From Lingula anatina (taxonomy: Eukaryota > Brachiopoda > Lingulata > Lingulida > Lingulidae): a stretch of 53,037 nt of DNA. Position 1 is the stretch's first letter, and every line of letters begins with the position of its first letter. The stretch spans positions 206,872 to 259,908 of the forward strand of contig NW_019775402.1 in the NCBI RefSeq assembly GCF_001039355.2. The letters are read 5' to 3'. Position numbers and translations under genes: made by a program. Of the stretch, positions 45,369 through 53,037 are shown one piece after another. Under the pieces are notes generated by a model that saw nothing but the letters and a program-made list of their open reading frames with translations, did not search any database and was not told the DNA's origin.

Positions 45369-45789
45369 GGGCTCATTCCACTGAAACTATTGGTCTTCGT
45401 TGATCGATCCTTGTCTTGCGTTTAATATACTCATATAATCACCAGCTTTTCTGTATTCTACTCACTGTCAACAGGAGGTGTGTTAGGCTGTATTCTCAGA
45501 GCTTTTAGATCGATCTATCCCTGCGGGGAGTCTCACTAGATTACTGTCAGATAATCCAGCTTAAATGTCCGTCCCGCCTACTACAAGCTGTAAGGGGGTA
45601 ATTAACTTTCGTGTCTGCTCGGCTGACAGCAATTTAGCATGAACCCCCAGGGAGTTAGGTCGATCTAAAGTAGATCGATCTAATCTCTGGAAATGGGGTC
45701 TAAGTCTGTTAAATTGATAACATTCAGGGAGAGTCCCTAGGAAGTTGGATCAAGCTACCTAGACCAAAATTTTCAATGGGAATGAGCCC
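45369..45789. mobile_element. Harbinger-like MITE, family C, complete (copy C3) with nested insert
   Basis: Flanked by TAA on both sides (45366-45368 and 45790-45792). The ends are GGGCTCATTCCACTGAAA and TTTCAATGGGAATGAGCCC. A family D element (45486-45700) interrupts it. Without that insert the element is about 206 bp. Confidence 0.82.
45486..45700. mobile_element. MITE family D (copy D2), nested in C3
   Basis: Bounded by TTA (45483-45485) and TAA (45701-45703). Arms contain TTTTAGATCGATCTATCC and TAGATCGATCTAATCTCTGG. The interior, with ACAAGCTGTAAGGGGGTAAT and GAACCCCCAGGGAGTTAGG, is the reverse complement of D1. Nesting shows that D2 inserted after C3. Confidence 0.82.
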
Positions 45790-46315
45790 TAAGTGATACA
45801 GCTGTACCAGTATATATTTTAAAGGTTCTACCAGGTATGCTGAAGATATTTCATTGTTTGTTTGCAGGGGTCATAAATCATCAAAACATTATCTCAAACT
45901 TCACAAACATTTGGTATCTTGAAGCTTATCAGGGTTTGACATACTCGTTACAGACAAGGAATAATATTTGACCTTGATCTTTATCGATGTTTGGAACCTT
46001 ATCAATATTTGTTCCAAACGTCATCTTCTTTTCTAAAGCATTCTTTCACTCCCACTATAAAACATCTGGGACCTGACCTGATATGACAATAACCCTGTCT
46101 TCTGCAGGCACGTCCATTTGTTGGATGTGGTTATATACTTCATTTATCACCCACCCATTGGTAACCAGACATACTGGCAACCATTGGTTATACAGTTGTG
46201 GGGCCCAGCAGACCACATTGGTGATGCATGAATAAGGCCAACTAGATAATTACTGTACATGCTTATGGTACACTGTAAACTTTAACTCTGGGAGGCCTCT
46301 ATTACAAGCTTAATA

Positions 46316-46484
46316 CAGGGGCGGATTTAGGCCGTCTTCTGGGTCTTCTGGAAGACGGTCAGATTTTCAAGTTTACATTGATGGGTATCTATTTTTTTCT
46401 GTTGGAAGAGGGTCAAAAATGGAGGTTGGATCAACAAAGATAATTTGGAAGACTGTCAGAAAATATCTCTGGACCCCGCCCCTG
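46316..46484. mobile_element. MITE family F (copy F3), best preserved
   Basis: A 169-bp element starts CAGGGGCGGATTTAGGCC and ends GGACCCCGCCCCTG. TAATA lies on both sides (46311-46315 and 46485-46489). The inner arms GTCTTCTGGGTCTTCTGG and GGAAGACTGTC pair loosely. Confidence 0.88.
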
Positions 46485-48954
46485 TAATATATCCTGTATT
46501 TGAAATATTGGAGATTGAAAATTGATTATAGATGTTGTATTAAAAAGAAATAACCAAAGTGAAAGAAAAAAATTATGGTGGACAGACATAGCATTGATTA
46601 TGATTTACTTAAGTATAGTGGTTCTCTCTGTATAAAATGTCTATAGTTTTACTTGGAAAGGCATATACAAGGGGGTAGCCCCATTGACATATGCGTGTGT
46701 GCATGCGTGCATTTCCTTGCACTTCTGGGCATGAAATAAAAGGATTGAGAGGTTAGATAGGAGGTTAAAAAACTGTAGCACTGTAGAATATAACCACAAA
46801 ATGTTATCAGTGCCTAAGAAATCATACACTGCATGAAATAAGTGTCAGATCTTCATTTTTTGTCCTTTTTGGATATTTTACTAAAGTGAAAGTCGGGAAC
46901 ATGTATAACTGAATGAGCTATGGATTAACTGTAGTCTCAGACAGGGCCTATGTTAGGGAGGAAATGGATAACGAGTGGTGTTTCACTTTCATTTCCACAC
47001 AGTGAGGGTCAAAAAGGGGGTATGGAAAACAGAAAATGGATAGCTAGGCAAAATGTAGTTTCACTTCAGCATAGTAGTTGATTTTGGCTTGGGGGCAACA
47101 GTAACTAAATAAAAATTGTAAAATAGCCAACAGACTAGCAAGCAGCTCAGGCAAATACCAGTTCAACACACGAGAATTCCTCCCCAAGCTCACGACAAAT
47201 ATTGACATATTTTATTAGGAACAGTTTTCTTGTGCCCCTTGCGTTGCCTTGTGTTGCATTGCGAAAGGCCTCGCTGTATTATAACCAAGTTCCAGAAGAA
47301 GATCAGTGGTTTAGAGCCTCAACACAGTACGCCTTTTTTTCCTTTCTTATTTTTTTTCTCTCTCTGAGACAGAGGAAACCCTGTTGGCTTGGTGTACTTA
47401 CCAGATGGTTCAAAGAACTTTGTGTTCTATACTAGTTAGAGTAAGCTGAACTTGGAAACTGGGGCAGAGTCGATTGAAGTCGGTGAAGTGAGGAAGCAGG
47501 CATATTTGGGTGTACACTGTGGGATTACTCTGTAGGCGACTGGAAGAGCAAAGACTTCGGGCTTAACACTCTCAGGAGAGGGAGAGAGAGAGGGTGACTG
47601 AAGTAAGTACAAGAAGTGTAGGGTCTGTCTGACTGTCTGTCTGTCTGTCTATCAGGCTGTCTAACATGATTAACAATGATTTAAGAGCAGTGCTAGAAGT
47701 TTATGGGAGAGAGAGAGAGAGAGAGCACAACCTGCTACGTCCGAGTTTGGAAAGTCACATTTATCTTTATTGAATTTTTTTAGTGGAATATGTAATGCAG
47801 TGACACGTCTAAGTGTAATTTCTCCTTGTATCCCATTTCTATATGCCTGGAATTTGGTGGCTTACATCTGTATCTGTAACTCTTTCTGTTGGTGTCAGCC
47901 CTTTTGTGTTTGACAGCTCAAGGCTATATTTGAGGTGATCTGTTCTTCTTTCACGCTGTGTATTTGCGTGAGAGGTAAAGTTTATGACTAGTATGCCTGT
48001 GCCTGTGTGCTTATTATTGGACAGACCTACATGTTATTAGCCAGTAAACCACTTGTGTACAGATGTATATACCTCAGTAAAAATGAAATCTATTGTGCCA
48101 AATGCCAAACATCAACTAAACAAACAGAGCGTATTTTTCTCCCCAAAATCTAATTTGTTTGTGAAGATGAGTATCAGTACTTTTATTGGGGAAAAAAAGT
48201 ACATGACTGATAACTTTCCAACACACCGTTGGTTGCCACTGGGCTAAGTATTGACTAAGTTATATTTAGGAGTATCTGATCACTGTGGTAACATCTGTGC
48301 TTAGAGAATACATCCAGTATAATCCATAAAATGGGAACTCTATTCAAAGCTGTATGAAGTAAACCATGCATTTTGGCTATGAGCAAGTGTAAGGTCCAGA
48401 CCAAATAAGCCTGCAGTAGAACTGCCCATTTGCAAGAAGGCAGAAGAAAAATATTAAATTTGCAACTTTCGGACTTATGCGTGGCTGCAGGTAGAAATAT
48501 ATCGAATAGGTCATGCCTTTGACCCTAAAAGATGTATTAAAGCTAACCATACAATCTATTCTCTGTGAGATCTAAATGGGAATATATTTTATCTGTAATA
48601 AGAGACTCCATGGCCCAGTTGGAAAATCCAGGGTGCTAATCATAGACTGATCCACAGTTTCTGCTTAAGAGTTTAACTAAAGAACCTTGGCTTCCAGGAA
48701 TTCATGTGAAACAGTATACTGAAGTGATACGGAATGTATTGGTGCACTTTACACAGTCCTAACATGTAGTTATGCTATAGGGGGCAGGAGGAGAGGGGAT
48801 TCCACTGCTGATACACTTTGAGAAGTGCTTTCATATATGGGGGTGGGGTTACACCCTTTTACAAGTTTTCCACAAATTTGCTTCCAGGGGAGGGGGGGAG
48901 GGAGCAGGGGTGACAAATATGGCATTGTTCATTGAAAGATATTTAGAGCTATCA

Positions 48955-48993
<39 letters not shown>

Positions 48994-49898
48994 GTGCGCC
49001 CAAGCTGTCCGTCCCTAGAAACTTAGATTAGCTGTACTTTAACTGCTCATCAGGGGTTATTTGGTACACATTAAGGCTTGTTCAGGGGATGTTGTATCTC
49101 TGAGTTTTACAGGTCATTGACATTTATGTTGAAGGAAGTAAGTCTGACAGAGTAATTGAAAACAAATTCCCAAAAACCATTAACAATGGAACAATTTTAT
49201 TTATCTGTCCTTCTTCAATTCAGAATTTCCAGAAAACATATTTCTCTAGAGTGATTACTGTTCATCATCACCCTGTTGTCAAGGTAATCTCCTTAGGAAT
49301 GCCATATAACCTATAGAGTTATCTCAATTCCCAGGGTGAAGTCAATAGTTCATTGCCCCCCCCCCCCCCCCCCTTCCACTGTTTGCTTGCTCTCTCTCAT
49401 GGTCTCTAAGGAATGTTTACACTTGCTTTTCTGGAATCGAGTCATGACGACCAAGGTGCGTGCCTGTTAAACCACAGGAGAAACATATTTTATTTTTGTT
49501 TCCATTCCATTTTTGATGACTTTACTCGATCAGTGCGATCTTAGCAGCAATCATAGAAAGCCCATGCATATTAAAAAAATTAATTAATTTTGTATGAGGT
49601 ACTGCATTTTCATTAGTCCTCATTAAATCGGCTTTTGTGGAAACTCTGTAGACGAAGTAATGTAAATATGATATATGTCAGCATTGTTAGGTCATAATTA
49701 TTAAATAGTACTTGTATCTATTTAATGAAAAAACATTTTTAATTGGTGGTAGGTGGGATAACAGAGTGATTAGATGTACTGCCTGGGGTGAGCTAATCGT
49801 AACCAGATAGCCTTTCTGAAATTGGCAGTCCTTAGATAATTGTACCCAACTTGTCTTAAAACACGACCAACCTGCCCCAGACGAAGGCGGCTGCCCTG
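46485..49898 (+). other. Presumed intron or intergenic, no gene recognised
   Basis: Includes a TCTG run (47625-47660), short GA runs (47579-47594 and 47709-47725), a CT run (48954-48993) and a C18 run (49357-49374). A purine-rich stretch around 47460-47600 ends at a donor-like GAA|GTAAGT and could be a non-coding exon, but nothing else supports it. Confidence 0.45.
48954..48993. repeat. CT microsatellite
   Basis: About twenty CT units with one interruption. Confidence 0.95.
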
Positions 49899-50089
49899 GA
49901 GCTCATTCACAACAAAGTTGATCCTTGGACTAAGCAGTCCTCGAATCAAATATGGTGAACACTTGTCAGTGGATTCTTGCCCCACACGGGGCAGAGAAAT
50001 TTTAAATCTCAGCACGCTTTCAAGTGGGTAGCACCACATTTGAGCCGTGGATCTGCTTGTCCATGGATCAAATCATTCTGAATGTGCTC
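49899..50089. mobile_element. MITE family A (copy A7)
   Basis: The left end GAGCTCATTCACAACAAAGT pairs with the right end CATTCTGAATGTGCTC. Inner AATCAAATATGGTGAACACT pairs with AAGTGGGTAGCACCACATTT. Open frames on both strands arise from this fold-back. Confidence 0.8.
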
Positions 50090-51229
50090 CTAGACTCTAC
50101 TCACCCTGAAGGGGCGAAACAGATGGCTTTGGTTAGTTCAGTTCAGTGGAAGAATGTGCTTAAATCTTAGATGTCTCGGCTAATTATCTTCTCAGACCGG
50201 GAAAGTTGAACCTCCAGGACAGTTGCCAAGGTAGCTTATGCCTTGGTAACCTCTTCAACAGTGGTCTTCGATTCTAGGATGTTAGTCAGACATCTTGTTA
50301 ATGTAAGCCAAGTTACTGGCACCTTAACGGAAGTTACAGCTTTATTTCACTGCATAACTAGCTATTAGCATAGGAAAAATGGATAAATGGCTTATCAGTG
50401 GATTTGGTCTCTGTAAAAACTGTTTTATAGAATGATTATTTTAGGCAAGACGTAAATTACGTACCCGCTGACCAAATAGACCCCATATTGCCAATGGTGT
50501 TTGGTTATTTTGTTTTCAGCAGGATTCTAGACTTATTAGTTAACCCTGGTATGAAGATAATATAACAGTTGCATGCTTTCAGTTTATGGTCTGCTCTTTC
50601 ATTTAGAGGTGCGCAGGCCAAAGTTGATAGCATGGCTATGTACTGTGGACTGTGGAACCGAGTGCAATCAACCAATCCCAGTGTTTAGGCAATTTCTGAA
50701 TTGCATTTTGCCATCAGTCTGGCTTTGTATATAAACGTGAGTGAGGCAGTTGTCAATAAAGGATTTTTTATGGGGTTAACTAGGTCTTTTGGGACAAACT
50801 TATCTTCTGTTTTCATTTGCTTCAACATATGAACTTTTCCCTCTGGGCTGATAATGGCATTGAAATGGTGAAATAGAAAAATACGTACACTGAAATGGCA
50901 GATGGTAAGATAATATGTATGATGATTTATCAAATTGTAACTCCAGTTGTTTGTTTTCTGTTTAAACCCCCCCCCTTCCTATCAACCTCCACCCTGCTGT
51001 GTATAGATAACAGGTATAGTATCTATTTGAAAAAAAAATGTCCCAAAGTCACATTTTCTTTGGCTACATATCCTGTAAAGCTACTTATTTTTTCCAAGCC
51101 AGACCTTAAAAAAGGTAAAACTCTCAAATTAACGAGGCAGATTTTGATATATTTTGACATGGTGGTTTGGATGACTGGTCATGCAGTCATATTGAAGTTA
51201 ATTGTTTAGTGTTAGCATCTAAACCAGAT
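50090..51229 (+). other. Presumed intron or intergenic, nothing recognised
   Basis: AT-rich unique sequence with a C run near 50967. No splice-flanked exon. Confidence 0.45.
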
Positions 51230-51384
51230 CAGGGAAGGATCCAGAGATATTTTTTGACAGTCTTTCCAATTATTTTGTTGATCCATCCTCCATTTTTGAC
51301 CATCTTCCAACAGAAAAAATTAGATACCCGTCAATGTTAACTTGAAAATCTGACTGCCTTTTTGAAGACCCAGAAGATGGCCTG
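51230..51384 (-). mobile_element. MITE family F (copy F4), reverse orientation, one end lost
   Basis: The complement of F3: CAGGGAAGGATCCAGAGATA, then GTTGATCCATCCTCCATTTT, and finally GACCCAGAAGATGGCCTG. The expected AAATCCGCCCCTG end is absent and is replaced by a GATGCAA repeat. Confidence 0.8.
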
Positions 51385-51424
51385 CAGATGCAAGATGCAA
51401 GATGCAAGATGCACATGCAAGATG
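51381..51424. repeat. GATGCAA 7-bp tandem repeat
   Basis: Five to six GATGCAA or GATGCACATGCAA units start at the broken end of F4. Confidence 0.9.
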
Positions 51425-53037
51425 AGCCAAGAAATGATGCGTGATTTGGAGAAAATTGCACTGTTTTTTCAAGGAAAATTTAGGTTGGCAGGAAAATTCT
51501 GTATAGGATTCCTGTAGGATATTTTGAATAGTTAGGTATAATCACTGATGAGACTTCTCCGACTTTTTTCAGAATTTGGTCTTTTTCAGGGTCATTTGGG
51601 TCATTTTTGTGAATCCTGTACCCTGGACCCCCGGCCAATTTTCCTACTTTTTCAGTGAGGACTGGTCTCATATGTATAATACAACAGTTAAAAGGTTCAT
51701 TGATTTGGGGGAAAATGATGAATAAATGTACACTCCGCCCATGCTCCTGCTGCCTTATTGGTTCTTGGCTTCATTACAGAAAAAGGGTGCATGTTTTAAA
51801 AGTCGTTCTGTTTAACAGTATTACTGACAGACTAACCTTAACCAGGACTATCTATCTGGCTTCTCCCCAAGGTCAGATTTCTTTAAAACATTTTACCTAG
51901 ATTTAAGACACGTTGTCATTCATTTTAATTTGTGAACAGAGATTCTCATATATATAGTCTTCTTGCCTGGTGTTACCTTTAAAATAATTTTTCTGGTTTA
52001 GGTTTTACCAGTTCTCAGGGCACCTTAAATTATTTTTTAAGGGGTATGTCAGGTTACGGAAAGTAAGACCCAGTTACCTGAGCGTATTATTAGAACATTC
52101 AGCTGTCAGTTGTGTGTAAGTTTGCTCTTCAATTTAGATTCCATTGGGAGATTTAAAGGTGTAAACCTTGGCACAGGAGCTCCAACCATGCTGTCTGGTA
52201 GGAATATATATATAGTATCCAATTTGCATTCCTTGGGATGGTTTTCAGTTAACACATTTTGAAGAGAAGTTGTATAATTTCTGGAATGGAATTCTTGGAA
52301 CTCGGCTGCCAGTTTGGTCATTATGTTAGATTTTTAGTCGAAGTCTCTGTTGCAGAACTTCAGGGTCTCCGTGGTTATCCATTAAATGTGTACAGTCTCT
52401 TGTAGTGCATATTGGTTGGTTGCAAGTTGGTCTTTTCTTGGATGTGTAAGTGCTGACACCTGTCAACCTGTATAAGGGTAATATTTGGTCATATGAAGAG
52501 ATCTGTTTTGAAGCTAAATGTACAAATTACGTAAACTAATGGAAAACAGTATTAAATTCACATTTTGAATGATATTTAACATATATGATTGTTTGTATGC
52601 CAAAGTCACAAACGAATGTCTTGAAATGTTTTTAAAATTTCAATTTTTAAAAATATGTAACATTTATTCTTTTGACAGATAGCTGTTCCAAAAATGGCAA
52701 TGCAGTAGTAATACCTTAAGGAGGCTGAAGTTTGTGTGAGGTCTGAAGAGATTAATAAGCCGTTTCCTTACTCCTTATGTACCAGTGGTTCCATAAATCA
52801 TCCACCTTTTATGCCAGGGTCATTATTATTATGTGCACTTTGCATGTTTCGCCATTTTATTTCCTTGCTAGACCTTTCTCAGCATTTCCTTTGTTCCTTA
52901 CTTTCTATTGTACAAGTATGGCAGACGTCCCTTCGAGTTCTTTGATATGAAGCTTTTTAGCTTTGAAAAATCATTCTAGAAAAAAAAAAAAGCTATGGTG
53001 TGTTTTTTTCTGTTCTGGCGGGGGGGGGGGGGAGGAA
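51425..53037 (+). other. Window end, no gene recognised
   Basis: AT-rich unique sequence ending in a poly-A run (52980-52992) and poly-G (53019-53033). An acceptor-like TTCTTTTGACAG at 52679 is followed by an early stop and no donor. Confidence 0.45.

Noticed and set aside
47202-47600. Open frame and purine-rich stretch ending at GAA|GTAAGT, a possible non-coding first exon
   Set aside because: There is only a donor-like site. No start codon in frame to it, no promoter words, and GA-rich DNA often mimics donors.
48601-48700. Sequence with a CCATGGCCCAGTTGG start, considered as a tRNA-derived SINE
   Set aside because: No recognisable B box or cloverleaf, no second copy and no tail.
49770-50039. 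Open frames on both strands with similar lengths
   Set aside because: They lie over the fold-back of the family A element (copy A7).
1-53037. tRNA, rRNA, CRISPR array or bacterial operon features
   Set aside because: No cloverleaf, rRNA core sequence, spaced direct repeats of CRISPR type or bacterial gene organisation was seen. The sequence has eukaryotic intron-exon structure.

Overview
The window is eukaryotic (animal) nuclear DNA. It is AT-rich and has long gaps without coding sequence. It carries many microsatellites (CA/TG, GA/CT, AAT, AAAG, homopolymers), short interspersed inverted-repeat elements, and GT-AG introns with small exons. The mix suggests a marine invertebrate such as a mollusc or another lophotrochozoan or basal deuterostome, but no marker in the window fixes the taxon.

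The only gene I can support is on the + strand. Four exons are visible at 8941-9078, 11230-11388, 21006-21194 and 22079-22123. A fifth, probably alternative first exon with its own ATG lies at 28502-28588. All five begin and end in phase 0 and have lengths divisible by three, so any combination keeps frame. Together they encode a disordered Q/P/G/Y/N-rich region with a run of eight glutamines. This resembles the N-terminal low-complexity part of an RNA or translation factor. An eIF4G-like protein is a guess from composition only, because no folded domain lies in the window. The remaining exons must be outside it.

Layout: 1-7.1 kb is intergenic, with one possible last exon of another gene on the minus strand (3487-3628). 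About 7.1-7.4 kb holds promoter-like motifs. 8.9-22.1 kb is the exon-bearing part, with introns full of repeats. 22.1-28.3 kb is intronic and includes a 144-base gap. 28.3-28.6 kb is the alternative first exon. 28.6-53 kb has no exon I trust and is probably the long intron downstream of it.

The most interesting feature is that two exons of this gene (8941-9078 and 11230-11388) have their 3' ends, with the 5' splice site, copied into tandem arrays running into the following intron (43-bp and about 226-bp units). This produces many spare splice donors. The window also holds at least eight families of short non-autonomous DNA transposons. Several have TAA target duplications like PIF/Harbinger elements, and some are nested. 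No transposase is present. A 2.1-kb near-identical tandem duplication is joined by a single N, and another single N splits a duplicated stretch of an element. Both look like unmerged haplotypes in the assembly.
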